This document shows positions 25,346-33,806 of a stretch of DNA of 56,829 nucleotides, in pieces. A model generated the notes under the pieces. The model saw only the letters and a list, made by a program, of their open reading frames with translations, did no database searches and was not told the DNA's origin. Source of the DNA: an uncultured Oscillospiraceae bacterium (GTDB taxonomy: Bacteria > Bacillota > Clostridia > Oscillospirales > Oscillospiraceae); assembly GCA_944386835.1 (NCBI GenBank), contig CALXCQ010000097.1:1-56829 (forward strand). The letters are read 5' to 3'. Position 1 is the stretch's first letter. Each line of letters starts with the position of its first letter. The position numbers and the translations under genes are program-made.

Positions 25346-25501
25346 TTATTCCTGGGTGAACTGGTCTTTACCTACCGAGCAAATGGGGCAGACAAAATCT
25401 TCTGGCACATCTTCCCACTTGGTTCCCGGTGCAATACCGCCATCGGGATATCCCTCTTCTTCGTCATAGATCCAGCCACAAATACTGCAAACATACTTCA
25501 T
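25346..25501 (-). CDS. Rubredoxin
   Basis: 51 residues, the standard size. Two CxxC knuckles, YVCSICGW and FVCPICSVGK, bind a single iron through four cysteines, and the DGGIAPGTKWEDVPEDF core is typical. It is a small cytoplasmic electron carrier, often serving oxygen and peroxide reductases or hydrogen metabolism. AAGGAGG precedes the ATG at 25501; the frame stays open further upstream but has no site. It has its own promoter (25577-25606) and lies downstream of an [FeFe]-hydrogenase gene, a sensible redox neighbour. Confidence 0.95.
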   Translation of the reverse strand: MKYVCSICGWIYDEEEGYPDGGIAPGTKWEDVPEDFVCPICSVGKDQFTQE

Positions 25502-25576
25502 ATTGAATTCCTCCTTACGAAACGTATTCATATAGTTTCTCCGGTTGTGCACATACCATTTATCCGGAGTAAAGTT

Positions 25577-25606
25577 ATTATACCATGACAGCTTAGAAAA
25601 ATGCAA
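25577..25606 (-). promoter_or_regulatory. Rubredoxin promoter
   Basis: On the minus strand TTGCAT (25606-25601) and TATAAT (25582-25577) with an 18-bp spacer, about 75 bases upstream of the rubredoxin ATG and just past the end of the hydrogenase gene. Confidence 0.7.
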
Positions 25607-25617
25607 TTTTTTCCAAC

Positions 25618-27126
25618 CTACTCATTTAAACTTTCTAGTTTTTCCACATACTGGCTGTCCAGTGGATTATCTGTCAATGCCTCACTTTGGTATTTCGCAA
25701 CCACGGTTTTGGCACGGGAAATTGGCAAGATGGTACCTGCACCAGCCACACAGCCGCCCGGACATCCCATGCCTTCCAGCAAATATCCATTATATTTACC
25801 AGCCTTGGCCAACTGCAACATCTTACGGCACTCCTGAAGGCCATCAGCATAGGCTGTCAATACCTCCCGCTGCGGATCCAATTGATGAACCATATCTGCA
25901 ACTGCTTTTGCAACGCCACCTGTCACTGCGTATCCACGTCCTGCCGCAGTACCTTCTGTCATTCCTTTTCCATCTTCCAAGTCTTCAAAACGAATGCTCT
26001 TCGCTTCAAACATCCCTTGAAGTTCCTCAAATGTCAAAACAAAATCAACATCAGAGCGAATCGTACGCCTGCTTGCTTCCAATTTCTTTGCTGCACAAGG
26101 TCCAATGAAAGCCACTTTACAACCTGGATGCTCTTTTTTCTGTAGCCGTGCGGTGAGCACCATGGGCGTGAGCGCCATAGAAATACAATGAGAAAACTCC
26201 GGAAACAGCTTCTTTGCCAATACAGACCAAGCCGGACAACAGGAAGTTGCCATAAATGGTTGTTTTTCCGGCACCTTCTCTATAAAATCTTTCGCCTCTT
26301 CTACTGTACATAGATCCGCTCCTACCGCCACTTCTTTTACTTGGGCAAACCCCAGCATTTTCATAGCTGTTGTAAATTTTTCCGGTGTGGACTGCGGTCC
26401 AAATTGGCCAATAAAAGCAGGTGCCACAATCGCAATCACTTGGTCCCCCTGTTTTATAGAGTGGATTAGCTGGAAAATTTGCCCCTTATCCACAATGGCT
26501 CCAAATGGACAATTTACCAGGCACATTCCGCAAGATACGCAGCGGCTATAATCGATCTTCGCCCGTCCATATTCATCTGACGTAATGGCATCCATTCCAC
26601 AAGCTTTTTGACAGGGCCGCTCTTGCAAAATAATTGCATTGTAAGGACATGCATCATGACACTTACCACAGCGGATACATTTCTCCTGATCAATCTGCGA
26701 CTTTCCATGTAGAAAGGAAATTGCGCCTTTGGGACATACTTGTGCGCAGGACTGTGCCAAACAGCTTTGACACCCCTCTGTCACCCGATAGTGCTTTGGC
26801 TGGCATCCATGGCATGCATAGGGGATAATATTGATAAGAGGAGGCTCGTAGTACTTCTCAGCCACTGCACTGTCATAAACGCCTTCCGAAATCAATCGGT
26901 GTTCCTGAACTGGTTGCAGCGGCAGACCCATTGCCAGACGAATTCGCTCTCCGGCAATTGCTCTCTCCAGAAAAATCGATTCCCGATGAGAAGCTGTTTC
27001 ACCTGGTACAATTTTATAAGGTAGTTCCTCCACCCGGGAGTAATCTCCTCCCTCATACGCCAATTTAGCTACTTCTGCAAATACTTTTTTTCGAATTTCT
27101 GTAATCCACGATGCGCTTCCTCGCAT
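25618..27126 (-). CDS. Monomeric [FeFe]-hydrogenase, group B-like
   Basis: 502 residues. Cysteine clusters in the N-terminal 200 residues (CQSCLAQSCAQVCP, CIRCGKCHDACP, CVSCGMCLVNCP plus CHGC and CQKAC) bind several [4Fe-4S] centres. The catalytic H-cluster motifs follow: L1 TSCCPAW, L2 GPCAAKK and L3 EGMGCPGGCVAGAG. L2 with GPC in place of MPC and an L3 with an extra Gly point to the poorly characterised group B rather than to the standard Clostridium enzyme. It should evolve or oxidise hydrogen, or sense it. No HydEFG maturation genes are in this window. Ribosome-binding site GGAGG. The electron partner is unknown. Confidence 0.9.
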   Translation of the reverse strand: MRGSASWITEIRKKVFAEVAKLAYEGGDYSRVEELPYKIVPGETASHRESIFLERAIAGERIRLAMGLPLQPVQEHRLISEGVYDSAVAEKYYEPPLINIIPYACHGCQPKHYRVTEGCQSCLAQSCAQVCPKGAISFLHGKSQIDQEKCIRCGKCHDACPYNAIILQERPCQKACGMDAITSDEYGRAKIDYSRCVSCGMCLVNCPFGAIVDKGQIFQLIHSIKQGDQVIAIVAPAFIGQFGPQSTPEKFTTAMKMLGFAQVKEVAVGADLCTVEEAKDFIEKVPEKQPFMATSCCPAWSVLAKKLFPEFSHCISMALTPMVLTARLQKKEHPGCKVAFIGPCAAKKLEASRRTIRSDVDFVLTFEELQGMFEAKSIRFEDLEDGKGMTEGTAAGRGYAVTGGVAKAVADMVHQLDPQREVLTAYADGLQECRKMLQLAKAGKYNGYLLEGMGCPGGCVAGAGTILPISRAKTVVAKYQSEALTDNPLDSQYVEKLESLNE

Positions 27127-27310
27127 AATGATCCTCCATATTCAATAAAGGTTTCATCCAAAATCAAAATCGTTACTATTCTAAATGGGAACCCTAATAA
27201 AGTCAATATTTCCCACTTTTCTCTTCAAATATTAAGCATTCTAGTTTTTTATAAATAAAAAGCTGAAAGAAGCAGTTAACTATACTGGTTTTAAATTTTC
27301 CCCACAATCC

Positions 27311-28117
27311 TTAATTGATTGCCAAGTGGTCGGAAAGGGCATGGAACAGCTGAAATCCCATCCGCTCTGCCAATGCAACAGCCTGATCAAATCCAAAAGC
27401 CAACTGCGTGCGATCGTGGCAATCACTGGAAAAAATAATCGGTACACCAGCTTCTAAAACTTGCTGTAGAATCCACGTGGCCGGATACGGTTCGGTTCGA
27501 TATCCTCGGGCCATCGCACCTGTATTTAACTCAAATGGAAGTTTCAAGGGAAGTAATGCCTGCAAAGCCTTTTGCGCCGCTTTTCGGTAGCGAGGATGGG
27601 TTTCATCAAACCATGGGGACTGCTGATTAAACTTTGTTATGAGATCAAAGTGCCCAATTATGTCAGGGTGTAGTTTCCTTCCTAAATCCGCCACAGACTG
27701 ATAGTAATCTTCAATCAGACCGTAGACATCCCCAGCATAGTGATCTCTTACTGCCTTATGCAGAGTCTCAATATCTTTATCTACGGGAATATACACATGA
27801 TTCTTATACACATAGTGGACCGAACCAATCGTATAGTCATATCCCTCTGCCTTTTCTTGTGTTTGGTAGTCCTCTTCCAATCCACACAAAATAGTAAGCC
27901 GCCCGGCATACTGCCTCTGCAAACTGTGGATCTCCTCTCGATACGCCTTTGTCCCATTTTGACTCATACAATAACTTTCATCAAAGGCCGTATACCCATG
28001 ACCAGAAAACCCCAGAACCTTCAAGCCCAACTTCAGTGCTTCTTCCACCAACTCCTGAGGCGTGTCTTGTCCGTCACAAAAACAAGTGTGCGTATGATAG
28101 TTGGCGTATAATTTCAT
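27311..28117 (-). CDS. PHP-domain phosphatase, histidinol-phosphatase (HisJ-like)
   Basis: About 268 residues. The PHP-fold metal motifs are present: NYHTHTCFCDG at the N-terminus, GFSGHG near 40, CGLEEDY near 90, HFDLI near 165 and SSDCHD near 235. In HisJ-type enzymes these bind three metals and hydrolyse L-histidinol phosphate, a step of histidine synthesis. Other phosphoesters are possible because no his genes are nearby. The ATG at 28117 follows GAGGG; an in-frame upstream extension is rejected. Confidence 0.85.
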   Translation of the reverse strand: MKLYANYHTHTCFCDGQDTPQELVEEALKLGLKVLGFSGHGYTAFDESYCMSQNGTKAYREEIHSLQRQYAGRLTILCGLEEDYQTQEKAEGYDYTIGSVHYVYKNHVYIPVDKDIETLHKAVRDHYAGDVYGLIEDYYQSVADLGRKLHPDIIGHFDLITKFNQQSPWFDETHPRYRKAAQKALQALLPLKLPFELNTGAMARGYRTEPYPATWILQQVLEAGVPIIFSSDCHDRTQLAFGFDQAVALAERMGFQLFHALSDHLAIN

Positions 28118-28222
28118 GTAACCCTCATTTCTTTCGTTTCCAGGAAATTTTCTCAAGGAAAACCAACTCCGCACTTTTGATTATGAAAAGTAGCCGCAAG
28201 CAATTCACTGCTTGCGGCCACT

Positions 28223-28311
28223 TGGCGGAGCGGGTGGGATTCGAACCCACGTGCCCTTGCGGACAACTTGATTTCGAGTCAAGCTCGTTACGACCACTTC
28301 GATACCGCTCC
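28223..28311 (-). tRNA. tRNA-Ser (anticodon CGA)
   Basis: The minus strand begins GGAGCGG, pairing with CCGCTCC at the 3' end, followed by discriminator G and an encoded CCA. The anticodon stem-loop CTTGA-CTCGAAA-TCAAG gives anticodon CGA (reads UCG). A long variable arm, typical of serine tRNAs, and the T-arm GTGGGTTCGAATCCCAC are present. Confidence 0.95.
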
Positions 28312-28548
28312 AAATCGTAATACATATGGAACCAGACCAGCCGGAGTTGGCAACAGGCGTACGTTTTACCTATCAGGCTCTCCCATATCAGCGCCACATA
28401 CGATAAAGTCTTGCCAAATAGCCCAGACTTCGGTACCATAGAACCATGTATATAGCATCGGCCAGAAACTTTGTTCATTATGCCATATTTTTAGAGAACT
28501 TTCAAGCCCTTTTTATCAGGGAGAATCGGCTAAGGAGGATGATGCCAT
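28312..28548. other. Intergenic stretch between tRNA-Ser and the Smr gene
   Basis: It contains the divergent promoters of the tRNA and the Smr gene. I find no protein gene and no box pair convincing enough to annotate. Confidence 0.35.
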
Positions 28549-28893
28549 ATGGGTAAGTTACGGGAAATCAACCTGGAAATCGGGATGCCTGCAGCCGCAG
28601 ACGCTGTCAAGCGTCTGACTTTTGAAGTGCATAACTCAAAGGCTTTAAAATATACCGTCGTAAAGATTATTCACGGCTATGGCTCTACTGGCAAAGGGGG
28701 AAAAATACGTATCGCTGCCCGGGAACGTCTTCAGTTCTTGATGACAAAAGGCGAAATACACGGTTTTATTCCCGGAGAATCCTTTTCAATTTTTGATGAA
28801 CAAACCAGGAAAGCTTTTACCCTATGCCCGGATCTACGTAAGGATCGGGATTTAGAGCGAAGTAACAACGGCGTGACATTCATTATTCTTTAA
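28549..28893 (+). CDS. Small Smr-domain protein
   Basis: 114 residues consisting of little more than an Smr domain: an N-terminal EINLEIGMPAAADAV stretch in place of the usual LDLHG motif, then VKIIHGYGSTGKGGKIR, which contains the conserved HGxGxG loop. Smr domains are DNA or RNA nicking endonucleases, found in MutS2 and in proteins that cleave mRNA at collided ribosomes. The family usually has a histidine in LDLHG; here that motif is degenerate, so activity is uncertain. GGAGG precedes the ATG. Its last 11 bases overlap the convergent GNAT gene. Confidence 0.8.
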   Translation: MGKLREINLEIGMPAAADAVKRLTFEVHNSKALKYTVVKIIHGYGSTGKGGKIRIAARERLQFLMTKGEIHGFIPGESFSIFDEQTRKAFTLCPDLRKDRDLERSNNGVTFIIL

Positions 28894-29548
28894 ACACAGA
28901 GTCCAAACAGTACCAATGAGACAGGATTTGTTCTTCGCAAAAACCTAATTTTTCATAGAGTTTTCTCGCCAATAGGTTATTGGAGGCAACTTCCAGCCAA
29001 GCGTCCCCCTCCACTTTTTCCAATAAGCTGGCCAACAGTGCAGTCCCTTTCCCTCGATAGCCCGGCAACACTCCAATGCAGCGGATTTCCTGGTCCCAAA
29101 GCTCACCGATTCCTATCGTTTTTTTTCCCTCTATCGCAAAGAATATCCCACCTCGCTGCACGATCTCTTGGACTTTTTGTTCTGTATAGGTTGCCGCTCC
29201 GGGAAACGACGAAAACAATTTTTGGTAGAGCTCTGCATAGTCTTTTGCTGTTTGTTTGGTAACAGGCTCCAAAAATACCCGATCGCTCGGGAGGGGGATT
29301 TCCGCGGGTCTCCGAAGCCGCAACAAATCATACAAATAGGGCAAACCCGGAATAGGCTCTCTCCCGCTTACATAGACATGCTGGGCTCCTACAGACTTAC
29401 AAAACTCCCAACACTGTCCTAAAAACAGTTTCGTTTTGTCAAACTCCAGGCTGCGTATTAAAACATACGCAGCTTTTTTATAGGGAATCTCCTTCAAAAT
29501 AAGTGTAGCGATTCCACCATTACCTGTATAAATCGGAATATCTTTCAT
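28883..29548 (-). CDS. GNAT-family N-acetyltransferase
   Basis: 221 residues from the ATG at 29548, which has GGAGG about nine bases before it; longer in-frame starts lack a site and overlap the divergent promoter. The acetyl-CoA binding motif IRCIGVLPGYRGKGTALLASLL (given in part) lies near residue 155, and the ASNNLLARKLYEKLGF region closes the fold. The N-terminal about 85 residues are not typical and may recognise the substrate. It transfers an acetyl group from acetyl-CoA to an amine; the target is unknown. Confidence 0.85.
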   Translation of the reverse strand: MKDIPIYTGNGGIATLILKEIPYKKAAYVLIRSLEFDKTKLFLGQCWEFCKSVGAQHVYVSGREPIPGLPYLYDLLRLRRPAEIPLPSDRVFLEPVTKQTAKDYAELYQKLFSSFPGAATYTEQKVQEIVQRGGIFFAIEGKKTIGIGELWDQEIRCIGVLPGYRGKGTALLASLLEKVEGDAWLEVASNNLLARKLYEKLGFCEEQILSHWYCLDSVFKE

Positions 29549-29621
29549 CCCTTGTCCCCTCCCCCGCATTATCATTCTGCCCACTTTTACTATAGCATAG
29601 CCCTCCTTTTCCAGCAAGGCA

Positions 29622-29650
29622 TTGCCATTGTCCCATAGCCATGATAGAAT
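29622..29650 (+). promoter_or_regulatory. Promoter of the rRNA methyltransferase gene
   Basis: TTGCCA (29622-29627) and TAGAAT (29645-29650) with a 17-bp spacer, ending 22 bases before the ATG at 29672, so the leader is very short. Confidence 0.7.
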
Positions 29651-29671
29651 GCACAGTGTGAGGTGTAAATA

Positions 29672-30850
29672 ATGGAACGTGGGCAAATTTGTTTGCGAAA
29701 AGGAGAAGAGCGAGACATTTTAGCTGGCTCTGTCTGGATATTTGAAAATGAAATTGACTGGATTGACGATATTTGTAAGGACGGAAGTATTGTAGATATA
29801 CTGGATAGCCGAATGCACTTTCTTGCCCGTGGGTATTGTAATCGACATTCCAAAATTACAGTCCGAATTCTCACACGAGATCCTGCCGAAGAAATTGATG
29901 CAGCCTTTTTTCGGCGGCGGATTGAAGCTGCATGGAACTTCCGGCAAAAATTGGGGTTTTCCAATGCCTGTCGCGTTGTCTTTGGAGAGTCTGATGGTCT
30001 TCCCGGTCTCACTGTAGATAAATTCGGCGAATATCTCAGTTTTCAAATCGTCACTTTGGGAATGGAGTATTGGAAACAGACAATCATTCATGTTCTTGTA
30101 GACTTATTGTCTCCTAGTGGTATATACGAACGGAACGATGTACCTGTCCGAATAAAAGAGGGGCTTTCCCTAAAAACAGGCTGCGTCTATGGCACTGTGC
30201 CAGAATTGGTACAAATTCAAGAACACGATGCAAAAATGTGGGTAAATATTCCGGCAGGCCAAAAAACCGGTCACTTTTTGGATCAACAAGAAAACCGGGG
30301 CCGAATCGCTCCCTATGTCAAAGGGGGTTCTGTTCTGGATTTGTGTTCTCACACAGGCGGGTTTGCTATTCACGCAGGGCTTTACGGTGCCTGCAGTGTA
30401 GAGGCTGTGGACGTTTCTGCTGAGGCTCTTCATATGGTACAAGAAAACGCTCGCCTGAACCATCTGACAAATATTGAAACGACATGTGCTAATGTCTTCG
30501 ATTTAGTAAAAGAATACACACACAGACAGCGGCAATATGATATGGTCATCTGTGATCCTCCTGCTTTTGCCAAAAGCAAAAATGCGCTGAGCAGTGCCTA
30601 TCGGGGGTATAAGGAACTAAATTTACGATGTTTGAAATTAGTCAAAACAGGTGGTTATTTTCTTACCTGCTCGTGTAGTCAATTTATGACCCCTGATCTG
30701 TTTTGGAAAATGTTGCGGGAAGCTGCGGCAGATGCACGCCGGTCGGTCCGTCTCTTAGAAACTCTTATTCAATCCCGAGATCATCCCGCAACACTTAGCG
30801 CGGAGCAGTCTCTCTATTTAAAAGGCTATCTCGTTCAAGTTACGGAATAA
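29672..30850 (+). CDS. RlmI-like 23S rRNA (cytosine-C5) methyltransferase
   Basis: 392 residues. An N-terminal PUA-like RNA-binding domain (residues 1-75) and a central RlmI domain precede a Rossmann methyltransferase fold. The SAM-binding loop is VLDLCSHTGGFAIHA near residue 220, motif IV is ICDPPAFAKSK near 290 and motif VI is FLTCSCSQF near 330. These match RlmI and its relatives, which methylate a cytosine in 23S rRNA. The exact modified base is not certain by sequence reading alone. It is transcribed alone from its own promoter and ends in a clear terminator. Confidence 0.9.
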   Translation: MERGQICLRKGEERDILAGSVWIFENEIDWIDDICKDGSIVDILDSRMHFLARGYCNRHSKITVRILTRDPAEEIDAAFFRRRIEAAWNFRQKLGFSNACRVVFGESDGLPGLTVDKFGEYLSFQIVTLGMEYWKQTIIHVLVDLLSPSGIYERNDVPVRIKEGLSLKTGCVYGTVPELVQIQEHDAKMWVNIPAGQKTGHFLDQQENRGRIAPYVKGGSVLDLCSHTGGFAIHAGLYGACSVEAVDVSAEALHMVQENARLNHLTNIETTCANVFDLVKEYTHRQRQYDMVICDPPAFAKSKNALSSAYRGYKELNLRCLKLVKTGGYFLTCSCSQFMTPDLFWKMLREAAADARRSVRLLETLIQSRDHPATLSAEQSLYLKGYLVQVTE

Positions 30851-31089
30851 GAGATCGGCACAGCTTTTCTTAAAAATCAGTAGGATCTATCTGAGCATGC
30901 GCAACTTATCTCCAGGACTCGGTAGCATCTATGGAAAATACAAAGGCCCTCTTTGGAGAATCCGTAGTCTTTGTCAAACAATCTGTGAATTATAGGAAAT
31001 GGAACCGTTCTGTCAAGGATACTTCTGCAATTTGTTCAACGAATTGGTCTAAACGGAAAACCGGAAACTGGAATTTCTCAATCTGTTTG

Positions 31090-31121
31090 AACTGCAAAGC
31101 TTTTCGCTTTGCAGTTTTTTT
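31090..31121 (+). terminator. Terminator after the rRNA methyltransferase gene
   Basis: aactgcaaagc (31090-31100) pairs with gctttgcagtt (31106-31116), followed by a seven-base T-tract. It lies about 240 bases after the stop codon and just upstream of the BlaI promoter, insulating the two. Confidence 0.85.
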
Positions 31122-31131
31122 GTAGTCCCCC

Positions 31132-31189
31132 TTGACAAATTGGTTTACAGACTATAGACTAATAATTAGTCTACAGTCTGTAAACCAAT
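31132..31189 (+). promoter_or_regulatory. BlaI-type promoter and 51-bp operator palindrome
   Basis: TTGACA (31132-31137) with TAGACT (31155-31160) at 17-bp spacing, or TATAGA at 15. The palindrome from 31139 to 31189 has two 25-bp arms around a central A, with one mismatch pair. Each arm contains a TTTACAGACT-type half resembling BlaI/MecI TACA...TGTA sites, and the palindrome covers the -10 region. The repressor would therefore shut its own operon. Confidence 0.85.
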
Positions 31190-31203
31190 CAGGAGGTTTT
31201 AGT

Positions 31204-31563
31204 ATGCCACAGTACAAACTTGGAGAAGTGGAATTTCGCTTTGCCAATCTCATTTGGACCCATGAGCCATTATCCTCAGGCACACTCGTAAAATTGGCAG
31301 AACGGGAACTCAAATGGAAAAAGTCCACAACCTACACAATTTTGCGCCGGCTTTGTGAGCGCGGAATTTTTCAAAACCGGGATGGTATTGTATCCTCACT
31401 GTGCACAAAGAAAGAGTACTATGCAATACAAAGCGAGCAATTTGTGGACGAAACTTTCTCAGGTTCTTTACCGCAATTTTTATCAGCCTTTTCCTCACGG
31501 AAAAAACTTTCACCAGAAGAAATTGCAAAAATTCAGGAACTGATTGACCAGTACAGAGGATAA
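31204..31563 (+). CDS. BlaI/MecI-family transcriptional repressor
   Basis: 119 residues with the winged-helix fold of penicillinase repressors: LGEVEFRFANLIWTHEPLSSGTLVKLAERELKWKKSTTYTILRRL (quoted in part), then a wing with ERGIFQNRDGIV and a C-terminal dimerisation helix (LSPEEIAKIQELIDQY). AGGAGG precedes the ATG at 31204. In bla/mec systems this protein is cleaved after the membrane sensor peptidase is activated. Here the next gene, 4 bp downstream, encodes such a peptidase, and the promoter carries a long palindrome. The signal is probably cell-wall stress, by analogy. Confidence 0.92.
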   Translation: MPQYKLGEVEFRFANLIWTHEPLSSGTLVKLAERELKWKKSTTYTILRRLCERGIFQNRDGIVSSLCTKKEYYAIQSEQFVDETFSGSLPQFLSAFSSRKKLSPEEIAKIQELIDQYRG

Positions 31564-31567
31564 TCTT

Positions 31568-33346
31568 ATGATTTTACACATGAGTTTCACTGGATCTGTT
31601 GTCATTTTATCCGTACTTTTCCTGCGTTTTCTTTTAAGAAAAGCACCCAAAATATATTCCTATACCCTCTGGATTTTGGTGCTTTTCCGGCTGCTGTGCC
31701 CAGTTTCTGTGTCTTCTACCTTCTCTGCCTTGAATTGGCTTCCCATTCCTGAGGCCGACGTCCCGTCATTAGAAACCGACACTACTGCTTCCTCACAGTC
31801 CTCTTCTCTTCCGCCTGTGTACATACCATCTCAACATGTAGAATCTTATGGTTCGGAAAAGGCGGAATTCCCCATAGCCATAGTTCGTACCGGTATTTGG
31901 CTGTGTGGAGTCATTGTTCTGGTATTTTTCAATTTGTACCGCCTATGGCAGCTGCGTCGTCTTTTAATCGGAGCCACGCCATTACGGGACAACCTATACC
32001 TGGCAGATCATATTTCCATACCCTTTGTATTGGGCGTGATACGACCAAAAATCTATCTTCCATCCACTTTGGGCCAGGCCGAACAAAGTTTCATTATTCA
32101 ACATGAGCAGCACCACATCCGCAGAGGTGACCATATTTTTAAATTGCTGGGATATTGGGCAGTATGCCTCCACTGGTTTAATCCGTTGGTCTGGCTAGCC
32201 TTCTTTTGCGCATGCCGGGATATGGAGATGTCCTGTGATGAAGCTGTAATTCGCAAGCAGTCCGAGGACATACGCGCTGCTTACTCTACTTCCCTTCTCC
32301 ACTTTTCCATAGAAGGTCACAATTTTCCCAAATCTCCCCTTGCTTTTGGTCAGGGGAATCCTAAAAGGAGGATTCAAAACATTATGAAGTACAGGAAACC
32401 TACTATTCTTGTAACTGCCTGCGCCCTTATCATCTGTCTGACTGCAGGCGTCTGCTTTGCAACGAATCCAAAAGATTCTGACAAGTCAGAAAAATTTCCG
32501 GTAGAAATCATCGACCAAATGTCTTCTGATTCTGCCAAACCTGCTTCCCCATCGGAAAATATCCAAAACAGTCCAGAAATTGGTACAGGAGCCGCCTCCC
32601 AGAGTTCCAATGACGGGGAGAAAGTGCAAACACCTGACAGCTTATCCGCTACTGAGATTGACCCTTCTACTGTCAAAAAAGACAGCACTGCGGACACTTC
32701 TACAAACATATCGACAGATACCGCTATTCAAAACAGTGATGAAAGTGGCACATCCCAGGAATCCTCAGGGAAATTGCCCCTCCAAAGCTCTGAAGAATCC
32801 AATTTTGAAAATTTCAAAGAGTCTAACCCGGAGTCTGTTTCAGAGGTCTTGGAAGGATCTGCCTCCCAAGAAAGTGCCGACGCCCAGGCAACAAAAGCCT
32901 CTGGAGATAATTCGACTACCGCATCCGGTAACAATGCAGCTGCTGACGGTGTCAAATTTACATCGCCACTAAAAACCTCAGCTGTTATTGCACTGGATTA
33001 TGGGCCGCGCGTACATCCGGTCACCGGTCAGGAGTCCAACCATAACGGAGTCGACCTTTCTGTGGAAAGCGGTACGCCCGTATATGCAGTTCAGGATGGA
33101 ACTATCAGCTCTGCCCAGTTTGAAACAGTCTATGGCAACTGTGTCATTGTGGATCACGGCAATGGTTATACAAGCCGCTATGGGCACCTGGAAAGTTATA
33201 AAGTACAAAGTGGCGATACGGTCTGTCAGGGAGACCTGATTGGCTATGTGGGTTCTACTGGTTGGGCAACAGGGTCCCATTTACACTTAGAGCTGTCCTG
33301 CAATGGTGAAACGATCGATCCAATGGACTATATTGCTCTGGACTGA
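31568..33346 (+). CDS. Fused M56 (BlaR1-like) and M23 (LytM-like) metallopeptidase
   Basis: 592 residues. The N-terminal half is a BlaR1-type M56 membrane peptidase: hydrophobic helices near 5-20, 28-45 and 107-125, the zinc motif HEQHH (HExxH) in IIQHEQHHIRRGDH, the downstream acidic motif MEMSCDEAVI, and a further helix near 280-298. Residues about 305-465 are a Ser/Glu/Asn-rich linker. Instead of a penicillin-binding sensor, the C-terminus is an M23 peptidase with NHNGVDLS, YGHLESY and SHLHLEL, all expected zinc and catalytic histidines. M23 enzymes cut peptide bonds in peptidoglycan. It may detect or process wall fragments outside and signal to the BlaI protein inside. Start 31568 is preferred over an upstream TTG overlapping BlaI. 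Confidence 0.9.
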   Translation: MILHMSFTGSVVILSVLFLRFLLRKAPKIYSYTLWILVLFRLLCPVSVSSTFSALNWLPIPEADVPSLETDTTASSQSSSLPPVYIPSQHVESYGSEKAEFPIAIVRTGIWLCGVIVLVFFNLYRLWQLRRLLIGATPLRDNLYLADHISIPFVLGVIRPKIYLPSTLGQAEQSFIIQHEQHHIRRGDHIFKLLGYWAVCLHWFNPLVWLAFFCACRDMEMSCDEAVIRKQSEDIRAAYSTSLLHFSIEGHNFPKSPLAFGQGNPKRRIQNIMKYRKPTILVTACALIICLTAGVCFATNPKDSDKSEKFPVEIIDQMSSDSAKPASPSENIQNSPEIGTGAASQSSNDGEKVQTPDSLSATEIDPSTVKKDSTADTSTNISTDTAIQNSDESGTSQESSGKLPLQSSEESNFENFKESNPESVSEVLEGSASQESADAQATKASGDNSTTASGNNAAADGVKFTSPLKTSAVIALDYGPRVHPVTGQESNHNGVDLSVESGTPVYAVQDGTISSAQFETVYGNCVIVDHGNGYTSRYGHLESYKVQSGDTVCQGDLIGYVGSTGWATGSHLHLELSCNGETIDPMDYIALD

Positions 33347-33436
33347 AAACCTTTCAATTGCCTGTTTTTGTTTCAGACAGTATTCCTTGTTTTCCTCATT
33401 TTAGATGTTTTGCTTCCAAAAACGGCAAACCGATTT

Positions 33437-33471
33437 ATCCTCCTTTTGTCTGGGACAGACAAAAGGAGGAT
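33437..33471 (+). terminator. Perfect 16-bp hairpin after the M56-M23 gene
   Basis: atcctccttttgtctg (33437-33452) pairs exactly with 33456-33471 across a 3-nt loop, followed by ttcct. The stem is strong although the T-tract is short. The rest of 33347-33806 holds no gene; it must contain the promoter of the next gene. Confidence 0.75.
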
Positions 33472-33806
33472 TTCCTATCTGAGCCATGCCTAACTTCCAA
33501 ACCGCCGAAAACCACATTTCGTTATGAATTAGAATAATTTGCGAAAGATTACCAGTACAATTCTGATCACAGCCGCTTCCTTATTTCGCAAGCATCTTTT
33601 ACTTTATACAAAAACTTATTTCTATAACTTTAATCTTTTGTTCAATTACTATAAAAATCTTTCCTGGATTTTGTCTTTCTGGCAATTGACACACCAGCGG
33701 AATCATTTTACCATAAAGTTTGTAAGGTTCTGGGCCAAAATATGGGATATTCCTATTTATTTTTGTCTCCAATAGGTAATTCCCGCCAACGAGAGGAGAT
33801 TGTACG

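Noticed and set aside
30931..31125. A 64-codon plus-strand frame before the BlaI gene
   Set aside because: It runs through the terminator hairpin at 31090-31121 and has no ribosome-binding site.
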